From contig OZ345353.1 in assembly GCA_977006965.1 (NCBI GenBank), positions 3,348,001 to 3,412,000 of the forward strand: a stretch of 64,000 nucleotides of DNA, in the 5' to 3' direction. A program made the position numbers and the translations under genes. Positions 1 through 10,980 of this stretch are shown in pieces (position 1 is the stretch's first letter; every line of letters begins with the position of its first letter). The notes below the pieces were generated by a model that saw only the letters and a list, made by a program, of their open reading frames with translations, had not been told where the DNA came from and ran no database searches. The DNA comes from Phymatolithon calcareum. Taxonomy: Eukaryota; Rhodophyta; Florideophyceae; Hapalidiales.

Positions 1-149
1 CGCCTTACGGACCGGGCCCAAATGTCGTCTCATTTAGCTCCCCTCCTCGGCAACTGTCAAGAGGTCTTGCGGTTTGTCCCGTCATGCGCTAATCTTATAT
101 CAGAGATTGGTACGATTCTCGCATGCATAAGGACGGATTTCCATAGTAC

Positions 150-1081
150 AAAAATCTGAAGAGATGGATGGGCATGTTATCATGTCTCACCTCCAACATA
201 ATAGAAATGCTCACTTGAACGATATGATTCGAATTTGCCACATGATGAACAATGAGGTTGTCGAATTGGAAGACCGCCATCTGCCAAAGCCGAGGAGATC
301 AGAGCTTTCGAAAGTCATGCGCGAGTCACTCATCGCGATCAGCACTGTCGACAAACCAAGCGTCCATCGTTTGAGAAAATTGCCGGACACAACTCTTCCT
401 TTTGCTCGGTACATTGAGCGAGAAGGCGCACTATTTCTAGAAAAAAGCATGAGACTCTAAAGAGGTCGATTATACAACCTAGGAACAGTGAAATTCAATT
501 CATGTAATGTCAACTGCAGCGATTGCAGAATGGAAAGGGCAATTCGCTATGGTTTCTCCCGCAGCAAAGACACGTGACTTGCAAGCTCTTCGCTGTTCAG
601 ATCACGTTATACAGGCGTTAGGACATGAAGGTTGCATTCCGAATTAACTGGATCCCCAGGGTCATCTCGTACTGACTCCGAGAGCTGTGAAGAATACTAA
701 ACCTCTGTCCCGGAAGATCACCGGGCCAACGTAGTCTGCTATTGCCAATATTATCGAAATTCCGAAGCTCTACCGCCCCGCTCTTGAATTCTTACGAAAA
801 GCGTATCGTTGAGATTGAACCGTTCAAGCGTTCGTGTGGGCCACATCGTGTCCTCAATGTGCTGTAATGGGGCGGATGGTTTTCATTCCAACATTGTCAC
901 ATTTTGGATGTTCTTGTATACCATCAGACAACGCTGTCTTACCATTTTCCTTTCCTTGTTCAGCCGAACGGTATGAACGAAGTTGTCTCTTGGAACTCTA
1001 CAATTGCACCTCTCCTTCGGGGTGTACTGCCAGTTCTTTCCTTGAAGTCGCGTGACGGGCCTGCAAAGATACTTGCAGAAG
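150..1081 (+). pseudogene. Tnp2/CACTA-like transposase fragment, copy 1
   Basis: Remnant of the C-terminal third of the same transposase-like protein seen at 24.4-27.8 kb and 28.9-30.3 kb. The first piece (164-460) aligns with the segment around the shared VHRL motif (residues HRLRKLP here, HRLRELV and HRLYELV in the other copies). A second piece (507-646, another frame) matches the DWQGRL-like stretch, here EWKGQF. A third (about 900-1081, frame shifted again) carries HFPFL, equivalent to HFPFV in the 29 kb copy. At least two frameshifts and a stop separate them, so it cannot make protein. The left part of the gene lies outside the window or is lost. Homology to the sister copies is seen directly; the Tnp2 name rests on the better-preserved copy at 25.6 kb. 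Confidence 0.6.
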
Positions 1082-1132
1082 CTGTACCATTTGTCCCAGA
1101 TACATTAAATGTATCTGGCACAAATGGTACAG
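1082..1132. repeat. 51-bp near-perfect palindrome
   Basis: Two 25-nt arms around a central A, with one mismatched pair. It begins CTGTACCATTTGT and ends ACAAATGGTACAG. It sits exactly where the plus-strand transposase remnant ends and the minus-strand transposon remnant begins, so it may be an inverted duplication formed at that junction. Confidence 0.9.
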
Positions 1133-1590
1133 TTTTTGTCTGTATGTAGAGGCAGGTCGCGAGCATTGGCTGTTAGCGAATTTCCCTTGTGCAAGTTAAG
1201 TACAAAATGCACCATGGACAATTCCTCGTTAGCTGTTTTCCTGTTCGGCGAATTCCCCTCAGGGAGAACATATGTAAAACGTTTGGATAGATTACTGCTG
1301 AATATTCCAAAGAGGTCAAATCTAAGTCCCGTCATGAAATGGATCTCGCCTGGCTGTCGTTTTAAGTCGGGAAGGTGAACTTTTTCGGCGAAGTCAAAAC
1401 AAGGTGCAAATTCAACTCCTGTCCCAAGGTTTTTGCAATCTGTTGAGTTTGTATACAATAGTTAAATTCTTATCGAGATTTGAGCCTGTGCCTCTTAAGT
1501 GTATTGGAAAGCTCTTTCTTAGTTTCATCATCTGATAGAGATTTTAAATAGTTCTTTAACTGCACGCATGTGTCACAAAAATATGCCCAT
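1105..1590 (-). pseudogene. Transposon-encoded protein fragment (CxxC and LHTDKNC motifs)
   Basis: Minus-strand frames in two pieces. The upstream piece (about 1590-1470) reads CDTCVQLKNYLKSL followed by a Lys/Glu/Arg-rich helix that ends in a stop. The downstream piece (1458-1105) contains FDFAEKVHLP, a Gln-Pro-Gly turn, a FDLFGIF stretch, a conserved KTAN motif and LHTDKNC. From memory this order (CxxC helix, then SFDFAQQ, QPG, GLFGV, KGAN, LHADNC-GQNK) is a recurrent uncharacterised protein of eukaryotic DNA transposons. It is cut off at the palindrome (1082-1132) and broken by stops, so it is dead. The 1787-2248 frame lies upstream on the same strand and could be its N-terminal part. The family assignment is recall, not a search result. 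Confidence 0.4.
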
Positions 1591-1786
1591 TGTTTGCAAT
1601 TCGCAAGAATGAAGCATACTTTTCCGGACTTTAAGAAAGCCATTTTTGTCAGTGGATTAGATGGTCACAACACGTTTAGAAATTTTTCATCTTTTCTTCA
1701 GTGGTTTGTCCCATTCGTTCTGAGACCACCACTATACATCACACGAAGACGTTTCATTTGGTAAAACTTGTACAGGCTGCTCATGT

Positions 1787-2248
1787 CTACACCCACGTCC
1801 AGTCAGGCACGTGAGGGCTTTTTAAACAAGCAACAGTGTTGGTTGCCTGAAGAATCATTTTTCCTTCTCGACCCTTGTGACGCTCAGTGGTGTAAATAGA
1901 GAAACTCTCTGCTGCACTTACGTCAAAGGCGTGACGTTCTAAGGTCTTGATGGATAGCTGCACTACAGCGGCTAAGACATGCTGGCACACTTCATTTCCT
2001 TTGCAGAAAAAGACGATTGTAGACCGAGTGTTTTCTCCACCCGAGATTACAATACCTCTTTGGCTCATTCTTGCGGGCTCTGCATGGACCACTAGGTGAT
2101 TGGATTGGCCAGGAGGTACCGTGAGAGCAAAGAAAATGCCGCGAACAATATCAATGAGCTGCGTTTCACCGAGAGCCGCAAATGAAAGCGCCCAGTTCCA
2201 ACTGTCGACAAAGTCGCACTTTCCACTGCAGCAGCATTTTGTCTTCAT
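1787..2248 (-). CDS. Hypothetical 153-aa open frame
   Basis: Open frame beginning with ATG at 2248 (MKTKCCC...) and ending at 1787. It has a Cys cluster at the N terminus and an ordinary mixed composition rather than the Ser/Leu skew of an antisense shadow. I do not recognise it. It lies 5' of the minus-strand transposon remnant at 1105-1590, so it may be a piece of the same decayed element. No promoter was seen. Confidence 0.25.
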   Translation of the reverse strand: MKTKCCCSGKCDFVDSWNWALSFAALGETQLIDIVRGIFFALTVPPGQSNHLVVHAEPARMSQRGIVISGGENTRSTIVFFCKGNEVCQHVLAAVVQLSIKTLERHAFDVSAAESFSIYTTERHKGREGKMILQATNTVACLKSPHVPDWTWV

Positions 2249-3844
2249 TTATGTAGTTAGCTTTTGACATTTTCTGTTTTTATGAGGTAGAGGGACAGGA
2301 GGTGGGACGGTTCCTTGGCTGTCGACTATGGAACGATACGGAAAACTTGAATCACAAGCAGTGATTTTTGAACCTTGAATAACAATCTCGGAACCTTGAA
2401 CAATAATCTTGAATCACAAAAACAAATTTTGATTTCGAATCCCGAAGAGAATCCAACAACAGGAACGACAACTTCGAACCTTGACTAAATCACGAACAGA
2501 AACTACGAAAATATTGCTAAATTTCACGCTTTGATAAACTCACGTTCCGACGTCAGACGCTAAGAGAGCCGGTGCTACCAGTGAAACGGATGTTGATCGA
2601 GCTCTGCGTTGAAAGGCACAGTATCGGTAGTGATAACGTGAGCTTAGTAGAAGTTTGTTGCCTTTACCTCATTTGACTTGCTTGGATTTGAGCTTGGCTC
2701 CAGTCCGCTAGTCGGAACTAGAGCATGCCTTATATAGGCACCGAATTACTTACACGTAATTTACAAATTTTATAAAACCCTAAAATGCGAATTACCTAGA
2801 AAGCTCCAGAAATTTCCTTACAGCAATGCATTCGTCAAATAGTGAATGTGCTCGAATATTCTGAATATTTCTCGAATGCTTCCAGGAGCATCCAGACGTG
2901 CGTACTGACAGCTAGCAAAGCTGTCACTACTTACGCACTACATGCACGTCCTTCTTATTATCTCCCTCGTAAGGGGTAAAATGATTGCAATTGCATTCCA
3001 AGTTATCGTGCTTAAAAACAGTAAATCTAACAAGTTTACATTTCACATTTCTTGGGATACCAGGTCTTGTGGTCCTTATATACGTTAAACATTTCTCCAA
3101 TCTCGAAATCATTTTCGCACAATATTTGGCGCAAATTGCGTCAAGCCAGAAAACGATCTCGCTTATCTTCTCGAATCTAGCTACGCATCTGTTGCATCTG
3201 TATCGTAAACGGAAGGAATGTGGTGAACGCTTTATCCGGAGGAAAATAGCCTGAACGATCTTTTCGAGTGGACTGAAACGGTAACAATTTAAGCGAAACT
3301 GGATTTTTCATGAACGGCTTTCAAATTCAAGGGATCTGTTCATATGGAAACGCTCACTCCACATCGCCGAGTAGCACGGCCAACGCGAAGGGGCAGTGCA
3401 GTAGCTACGCTCTAGGTTGATGTAGGGTCTCCAATGTAGCTTTCTATTGGGACTTACTGTTCGCCTCTCAATCAGGGGTCATGCGCAATCCAGTGCTATT
3501 GCAATTAATTGCAATTCGTAGCAATTCGACCCAAATTGGGTTCTGATGAAGAATTGCAATTCGAATTGCTAGTAGGCAGGTTGTACGAAATTGTATAGTT
3601 CAGCAAGTGCAGAGTTTTCCGAAATAACGATCACTTCAAATGTATCATGCGTAGTACTTGGTAATTGGTTGTCGGTAGCATCTAATTTTATTATTTAACT
3701 CGGGCCAGTATAAGCGTTCACCGTGGGAGCACTGCACCATTTTGTCCCAAATCAACTAAATAACTGTCGGGCAAAAATGTTGCCGTGCTCCCCTAGTGTT
3801 AGGTACGTAAAATTCTACGTTCTGTATACAGTTACAACGTTCCT
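2249..3844. other. Non-coding, AT-rich; GAACCTTGAA-type reiterations
   Basis: No supported gene. From about 2340 to 2520 the words CTTGAATCAC, GAACCTTGAA and AACAATC recur irregularly, as in a decayed minisatellite. Around 3490-3585 GCAATT/AATTGC words recur on both strands. A short related CAATT-rich stretch at 4305-4390 suggests a degenerate pair of inverted ends, but I could not fix a boundary. Confidence 0.5.
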
Positions 3845-3928
3845 GAATTCAACCATCCATGTGATCGTTCTGCTGTAGTCGTCTGCGTAGACCACTACAA
3901 CAGAACGATCCCATGGATGGTTCAATTC
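3845..3928. repeat. 84-bp hairpin, 40-nt arms, 4-nt loop
   Basis: The arms pair at 36 of 40 positions around GCGT. The left arm begins GAATTCAACCATCC and the right arm ends GGATGGTTCAATTC. No element ends or flanking target duplication could be recognised. Confidence 0.85.
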
Positions 3929-4613
3929 ATTCATCCGTTCAAGTATAACGGTATTGGTGTCTAGAGTGCCGTTTCTGAAAAGACAGATAGAAGAGTCAAT
4001 ATAAAAAGTGAAGTCGTACATTTATCCAGACCCACTGGACAGCACCTAAACAAATTTCGCTCTTCCAATCATGGTACTACCTATTCCGAAACCGAAGCCG
4101 AAACAAGTTGTACAGCAGCTAATGCAACTCTAGCCTCGAGATATCCATTCACGTCAATCAACCGCTCTTACTGGGATGATCATACTGTGAAGGAAGCTAT
4201 GTCAAGCGTTGTCAACCAGCGTGTTGAACAGGCTATTGCAGAAGACGAAAGTTTCGTACACCTAGGAGAAGAGGCATGAATAATCAATTAACTTGACTAT
4301 TGCGGGAAGTATTCAAATTGCAATCCAAATTGCTGACTAACCGTAGTGAGCAATTGAATTGTTTAATTGCGCGACAAACAGAAAATGTCGAGCAATGGCA
4401 CTACCCCTACTCTCAATGTACGTTAGTTAACTGTCATTCCAAGCTGCCTGCAATCCTGAAATTATTAGACCGTAGGCAGAAAAGTTCTCCGACGGCCACT
4501 GCCGACTGAAATCCTGTTCTCCCCCTCTGGACATTTCCAGTACTGCAAAAATTGACATTGAGAGTGCTACGTGCACAACAAAAATACATTCTATCTCTTC
4601 CAGAGAAATCAAA

Positions 4614-4919
4614 ATGCCAGGCAAACGTCATCGAGGCCGCAACACTCTCAATCAGAAACAAAAGGCCCAGATTGTTGAGGGGCGCAATCGATGGATATCA
4701 ATAGGCCGGTCGACTGCACAAAAAGATTTCCCTCTTTGGCCAGAAGAGAAATTCCGTCTCGATGTTCGACCGAGCCAGACTGTGATGTCTAGAGTTCTCT
4801 CTGCACCATCACCACTTTCTGTCAGACTGAGAGTAAAAATAGCGAGGGAGAATAAAGACATGTGTACAAGTGGGCAATATACGCATTGCCACGGTATCAA
4901 AATATTAAACAATTTTTAA
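4614..4919 (+). pseudogene. CENP-B/psq-type helix-turn-helix fragment (pogo-like transposase N terminus)
   Basis: 101-aa frame from ATG (MPGKRHRGRN). Residues about 10-60 fit the CENP-B N-terminal HTH pattern: NTLNQKQKAQI for helix 1, then a DFPLWPEEKF stretch matching Wa.eKF, then RPSQTVMSRVL matching the PSQ..vSriL recognition helix. In known proteins this domain opens pogo/Tigger transposases and CENP-B-like proteins and binds the element ends. After residue 65 the similarity stops and the frame ends at 101 aa, far short of a transposase with its DDE domain. No downstream DDE motif was found, so this is a 3'-truncated remnant or an exon. Confidence 0.5.
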
Positions 4920-5559
4920 TCATATGCCGTTACCAGGGTCTGAGAAACTTTCTCAAATCGAGAATTCCACACACCTTAAAAAGCGTAAAATTTAGGCGTA
5001 TCCTATATCAGTTTATCTACTTCATATCCGTGAAGTGAGGATATTATGATTTCGAGGATCTATTTATCGAGACTTGACTGTATGTTGGATGGAGACGCGG
5101 CTCGTTGCGGCGGTTTGAGTTGGAGAAGAAGCGGGAGGGGCCACTATCGCGTCTCTTGGACTGGTTGACTGAGTACCTTGGCATGTCGAAAGTGGGTTTC
5201 GCAGAGAAGGGCTGGTGAAAGGGCGGTGAAGGCTTTCGAGATAAGTAGGAGAGAGGCCGTCGAATACAGTGATCTTGGATGGTGGATGGATTAGCGGAGT
5301 GAGGCTTTGACTGGTTGACGGCTTCGGCTTGAATAGTGGCTTCAGGGAAGATGGACGGTGGTATGAATGTATGCAGCGTTTCGGGAGCATTGAAGGCGGC
5401 GTCGGGAAGGACAAATAGAGGAATAGGGTTCACTGTGTACAATGGGACTCGAGCGGGTGAAAGGCCTTTTATGGAAGCAAGCCTTCAGACGCTACTCTCG
5501 TTTCTCTTTGAGGCTCGCGTTTTTCGAGAGCGGAGAACTTATAGTGCAGGGCGGCCGCA
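4920..5559. other. No supported gene
   Basis: Contains a 132-aa Ser/Pro-rich minus-strand frame (5442-5044) that I do not recognise and that resembles no neighbour. Nothing else was seen. Confidence 0.4.
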
Positions 5560-8500
5560 GGCTTTGCGCTTCTCCCTGCATCCGTGCAAGGATCAAATTC
5601 TTCCGGGAAACTCAGTAATGAACAGTTTCTCCTTTTTCCGAATGAACATGCCCTCGGAAACACTGCCTTGTAGAAGAAAGGAAATATCTCCTGCGTACTG
5701 GAGTTATACTCTCGAATTTTAAGCACACACTCCACGCCACGACACGCGGGTACCTGCTACGGTATCCTTCAGGGGTATAGCAGCGGTCGCGTGAGGTCAC
5801 AACGACCGCACAAGAGCGGGAAATATCCCGTGCGCAATGGAAACACTAACCGGAAATCCTTCCGGTACCCGGGAACGGTCGATACGCGCCCCGCCCATTA
5901 GTTACTCTCGCACGCGACCGTGAAAAGCACTTCGTCATCGCACCCCTGCCATGAGCACTAGCACCGCCACGTGCCAGATTCTCCATATCTGTGCCCAATG
6001 CTCGTCAGAGCACCACGCCCAATTCATTGTGTCAGTCCGCTCTTCACGTCCCAAGCCGTTATCCCTTCATCCCCACGGCAATCCACTCATCACGTCGCGC
6101 GTGCCACTCGTACGGGCGTCACGAGAAATTGTCAAGACAGCAAGCGCTGCGAATCGCGGTTCGCAAGCAAAGCCCATACGAGAGCTATTCCTGTCTTGGA
6201 CTTCGTGTTCTAACTACACGCAGTACTTCGTGTCCTATGCACGAGGGATTGTTTGTACTACTAACGACCTTTATTTGGGTCTGCCTATAGTTGGGACACA
6301 GTCTCTCAGCCCTACTTTAGTCGCTCTAGTCTTCCTCCGTAGGATGGAGGGAGTCAGAATGGCTTGCTACGAAGTGAAGCACAGAGGCTTTCCATACAGT
6401 TTACTAATTTAGGCTTTTGGCCAACTGTTTGGACTATCGTGCTCCAAGTTTGCACAACAATTCCAACAGTTCCACTATTACATTTGCCGATACCCGTCCG
6501 ATTCACACGGATGACACAAATTGTATGCACGTGGCAGCCGTGCTTACATGTACCTGGATTCTTCCACGCAATAGTTTCGAATCTCCATCTCTCTCCTTTT
6601 CTGATATATAGGATTTTGTACCACACCAGAACGTTTCGCACCCACTTCTGGCGAAGCGATATAAACCATACCCATGGCCTCTTAGCGTTTGCTAAGTTGC
6701 CCCGGGTCTACACAAGCGTTGTCAACTTCTAATTAAAAATATACGTTTCTTCTCCTTCTTCTAATAACTGATGCGATTATAGAATAGATATAGAATTCGT
6801 TACGGATGCGTCGTGTAGCTGCATATCATCTATTAGCACAGTAAGTAGAATACGTAACACAGGAGCGTCCCTATGTGCAATAACTTAGACACTAATTCAA
6901 GAAAATACGTTTTTCATTGTAAAGGACGATTGGATCTAAATATAACACCAAGACAATGTCGTTTCTAGCTTAATTCTGATATTACTAATCGCTGATAGTA
7001 AATCAGCTTGTTCCTCGGAATTCAGGATGGTGGATTGTTTAGGCTTAAATGATCTTGCGCGACCCAGAGGAAGTTTAAGCTAGTTTTCCAAAATCGCCTT
7101 GACCACGATAATACCTAGCTGTGCAATGTAGGCTAGCGCAGAGTTTCGAGCATATGTCTGATCTAGAAGAGCGTACCCGACTGGGCCCCATCGTAGGGCA
7201 CCACCCGTTGAAACCCAAGCATAACCCTCCACTTCTCCCGTGAGCAGGCCTTTGCGCTTCATACTTGCGATGATTCCTCGGCAACCGAGCGGAATGTTTC
7301 TCGTTTCTTGACCGACGTCATTCGCAATTCGGTTGTGGTAGTAAGGGATGTTCTTCACTACCGCTTCCGCAAGTTCATCGTTGTGCGCGAGCACATATCG
7401 AACAAAGTGGACGACGGAACCCATAGCTGCCACCTTCATTTCGGCGTCTGGATCGCCTGCGGAAAGCCGCTGTAAGATATCCTCAGCAAGCGGAATGTCA
7501 AGATCGACGCCAATGGATCGGCGCATCGAAGCCGTAGACCAGTACTCACTTCTAAGTAGCCACTCTCCAGCCTCTCTCCATGTGTCCCAAAGATTGTTCG
7601 CTGCCTCAGCAAACTCCGACCGTTCATTCGTTCGGTCCTCACTGCAATAATAGGAGTTGAGCATGATTAACACTTTCCGGTCTTCAGCAGTACAATCAAT
7701 AGGGCGGTATGCGACGTGGGCCATATTTGAAACCAGTCCATAGAGTAGGAAAATATCCATAGCAGGCTCTCTAAGTCTTGTTTTCCATGCCTCCAAAGTT
7801 CTCCACAATCGACCAGTCATTTCCGCAAGACTATCTTTTGGTAGCTTTTCAAGAAAGGAATCGAGGTAAGCGGAGATTGGAGCCTCGATCGAGTTCTCGT
7901 CGTCCTTAACTGGCCCCAGTCGACCCATCTTGGCAACGCTCACCTGCAGGTAAGCCTTGTTACCGCGCATGTCCAGACGAATAGGCTCCAGCATCTGCTC
8001 CCGCTGCAAGTCGACAGTATAAGCATCTGTTTCATTGCGACGCGAAGGTATAGGGACCGTCATGTAGCGCGCTTCTCTCGCGAAGGAACTTTCGCGCGCT
8101 TGCACCGGAGTTTCTGGAGTACTTCCTGTGGCCAAGAAACCGAAAGCAGTAGCGATCTGCACCGCAAGCGCCTGCCAAGCTTTGTTTAAACCTGCCAGAA
8201 TCGCTCCCAGAATAAGAGGTATCCAAGTAAGCACAAGGAGAAAAACTGGTTTGCGGCGGAAACACTGCATCACATAGCTGTCTGAGGAAGGTGCGTCTTG
8301 TGCGTGTTGCGTCTGTGGAATTAGCGCCCACAGAAAGCCATGTAGAGGAACAGAGGGTGCGGCCATGAATGCGAGCATTCCACTTAAGTTTCTGGTTCTT
8401 GCCGAAAACATTGCGTACACGAGAAGGCACACGAACACGGCTAGGTAGAGCACGAGGGGAACCACTGTGTAACTCCATCGCGGCGTCGACGCATGAGAGG

Positions 8501-10980
8501 ACAGGGGGAAGCGTTTTGTAAGCTGCGATGCGACGATCGTGCTCATTGCGGCTGTCACGGACGCAACGACCGATATAGCTTGTGGCCAAAAATCGGTAGA
8601 CCTCTCCATCACGAGCCAACTTGTGGATCGTTTTTTTGCCCGATTTCGCCGGATTATATGTGCTTGCACACAGGACTATTAAATCAGTCTCAAGTAATTC
8701 TTCTGTATCAGATTTGTAAGAGATACTGTGTGAGCTAGGGTAGGGTTTAATTGTCTAATAGAGAGGCATGCCTCTTCTGGGTGAATGTGTGCAGCCGGTG
8801 TTGACTTGCAGTCGCTGTGTACACATTTCACGAATCAACTTAACGATTTAGTGTCCACCGTATTCCATTGTGCTGCACAGTCCGGTAGCGTTTAGAATAC
8901 TTAAAACATATTTGATGAACTGTGAATGCAAACAGGCACTCACTGCTGAAAATTGGCCAGTTTGTGGTGGAGCGAAATATATGATAACTTATGACAGCGA
9001 CAGAAAAAACTTGTTTCCACGTTTCTCGGTTCGACTCCATCCCTTTAGAGCTAGTATAGAAACATGTTCACGGCACAGTCATCGAAATCAATGTATTCTA
9101 CTAGTTGCTGTAGTTCTCTGTAAAGCTTGGATGTCAAGATTTACCTGTTCCCCTAAGGGCGAACGAGATCGCCCACATAGAATGTACCGAGCTCAACAGT
9201 ACAAAAGCGAAGAATAAAGGGAGAGAGAATGGGATTACAGTGACTTTACCATAGTATAGAAACGTGTTCATGTGAGCGATGCTTCCCGATTTTGTAGTAC
9301 TGTATTCGCCTGTCTTTCCTCCTTGTCTGGATGTCGCGGAGTGTGGGTTCTCCAAGTCTGCGAAGCCGAAGAATGTTCGCGACGCTGAGAAAAACCCTTC
9401 TTCTCAATCAACGATTTTTCGAAAATCCGATATATTTCATAATGTTCCGACTGCCACAGAATCCAGGGTTTGTGAATGGCGTAAACGCCAAGGCTTGTTT
9501 CGAGCGATGGACCCAGTGATTTGCAGTTCTGGTGGTTAAGTTTTGCCCTGTCGGGATAATATTTTTTGATATAATTCGGATGGCTAATTCGATATCGGAT
9601 TGGCTTTTGCAGAAGCGGTTCAGATTGTGGATTACAATGGCTCGATCCAGTGCAAAATCAACTGTTTTCAACTGTCAATACCTCTCATCCCTATGGGCTT
9701 CGGACTGGAGACTTAATATCCACACCGGATTGGAACCGTATTCAATTATGAACAAATTTCCTATACCCGTCATTTTATCTCTTTTCAAGACGCATAACGA
9801 CCCAAATACGGTTTTATAATCCAGTTTGTGCTAAAGCACATTAGGTGGCCAGATATCAGTGACAACATTTGAACTGACGTCCTCGCATGCCTTCCTGTAC
9901 TGGTGCACAGAGGCAGTTTTACCGTAATACCAGATGTGGAGAGCATCTTTCACGTACCGCTACCCCAATTGTAGTATGTTGTACAAGCAAAATGAAACAT
10001 TGCAGTCGAGCCGGATCTTAATCGTCATTCGAAATTGTGCTTCCCATTTTAGGGAAAAAAAACTATCACCCAGTGCGACATTGCACATCCAACGATCATT
10101 GCAGAGTGCCGACGAAGGTATAGGAGGCAAAGCGAAGCGAAAATCAATGAGGAAGTAAAATTGAAGGAGCCATTTAATTGATTTTGGGGTGGACTCTTGG
10201 CCGGAAACAGCCTCCGGAGAGGGGATCATCGTGACACGTAACTCCAAATAACTGATAGCAGTCAGAGCGTCTCATGTACACCGCACGATTTGCTTGTCCT
10301 GCAAGCATTCATGAAGAAAAGAAAAGAGGATATTACTAAAATGACCACGAGGACCCTGCCATCAGTTCTGTGATCCGCTACGGTCCAGAATCTAGATCCC
10401 TTCATACCTTGTGCCACTTTGCAGTAATACTGGGTGCCGAAACGCTACATTGCCCGAATACATTCGAAGCTTTGTAACTGCAAAGGATTGGGAGAGTTGG
10501 TTGGTTTGCAGTTAGAGGATTTTACGTTCTGAAGTTCCGAACATAGCACTATCCTCGGCCACATGACAAATCGCTTGCAGCAAGTGGACACATCGGCTGT
10601 AGAAGTCATCCAGAATGCGCTTATTGGCAGTGGCAACTTAGTGTATTGGTGTCGGCATTTCTGTGGCAAAAAAGTCGAAATGTTTCTGAGATGGTGAGCA
10701 GGATCGAACTTGTGCAACGTTGTGTGTAGGCAACGTGAACCAGTAATGTGCAATTTACTGTCAAAAAATAAGCGAAAAATAAATGCTCGAGTTCCACGTA
10801 ACCCTAAAGTTTGTTTGTTTATACTGAGGCGCTTTTTCGCTTGGGATAAGCAGTCCCTTTGCAGTTCTGCAGTTTTTTCAGTTACAGAGTTTGCAGCTAC
10901 AAAGATTAGACAGAACATTCGTTGCTTCTTGATTTTCCCATGTCTTACGAAATTGTTTCGTTCCAAAAAGAAACTCTAAA
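5560..10980 (-). repeat. Dispersed repeat unit A, copy 1 (uninterrupted)
   Basis: About 5.4 kb that recurs, with substitutions and indels, at 39265-44880 (same orientation) and 31330-38565 (reversed), plus a fragment at 59965-60262. Order in this copy: a 5.6-6.75 kb non-coding part, the 3' region of the membrane-protein gene, the gene itself (7080-8609, minus), its 5' region up to about 8880, then a non-coding part to 10980. Matching words include AACAGTTTCTCCT near 5625 (39340 in copy 3), GCTGCACAGTCC near 8870, and AACGAGATCGCCCACATAG near 9162. I did not find clean terminal repeats or a target duplication, so it may be a transposable element of unknown type or a segmental duplication. It is the reference for reading the insertions in copies 2 and 3. 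Confidence 0.75.
7080..8609 (-). CDS. Multi-pass membrane protein of repeat unit A, copy 1 (intact)
   Basis: About 510 aa from the ATG giving MERSTDFWPQ; the frame stays open 20 codons further up to 8669. I chose the inner ATG because similarity among the three copies is coherent in protein terms from there. Four or five hydrophobic segments lie in the N-terminal third: residues about 10-29, 47-69 (VVPLVLYLAVFVCLLVYA), 76-96, 121-143 (FLLVLTWIPLILGAILAGL) and 148-163. A soluble, mostly helical region of about 300 aa follows, with conserved TGRLWRTLEAWKTRLREP and NIPYYHNRIA, and a short hydrophobic C terminus. I recognise no family and assign no function. The 42.3 kb copy is also intact and the 35.8 kb copy is broken, so the frame appears to have been kept in at least two copies. 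Confidence 0.75.
   Translation of the reverse strand: MERSTDFWPQAISVVASVTAAMSTIVASQLTKRFPLSSHASTPRWSYTVVPLVLYLAVFVCLLVYAMFSARTRNLSGMLAFMAAPSVPLHGFLWALIPQTQHAQDAPSSDSYVMQCFRRKPVFLLVLTWIPLILGAILAGLNKAWQALAVQIATAFGFLATGSTPETPVQARESSFAREARYMTVPIPSRRNETDAYTVDLQREQMLEPIRLDMRGNKAYLQVSVAKMGRLGPVKDDENSIEAPISAYLDSFLEKLPKDSLAEMTGRLWRTLEAWKTRLREPAMDIFLLYGLVSNMAHVAYRPIDCTAEDRKVLIMLNSYYCSEDRTNERSEFAEAANNLWDTWREAGEWLLRSEYWSTASMRRSIGVDLDIPLAEDILQRLSAGDPDAEMKVAAMGSVVHFVRYVLAHNDELAEAVVKNIPYYHNRIANDVGQETRNIPLGCRGIIASMKRKGLLTGEVEGYAWVSTGGALRWGPVGYALLDQTYARNSALAYIAQLGIIVVKAILEN

Noticed and set aside
3498-4412. Possible hAT element ends (CAGTGCTATTGC on the left, GCAATGGCACTA on the right)
   Set aside because: The flanks show no 8-bp duplication, the match is short, and the area is rich in CAATT words, so chance is likely.
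5951-6412. Open frames in the non-coding flank of unit A copy 1, partly open in copy 3
   Set aside because: The frame is not kept between copies and no motif is visible; conservation is at DNA level.
8032-8619. Second open frame overlapping the membrane-protein gene, also open at 35780-36307 and 41968-42360
   Set aside because: It lacks an ATG in all three copies, and its openness follows from conservation of the main frame; the residues vary as expected of a shadow.
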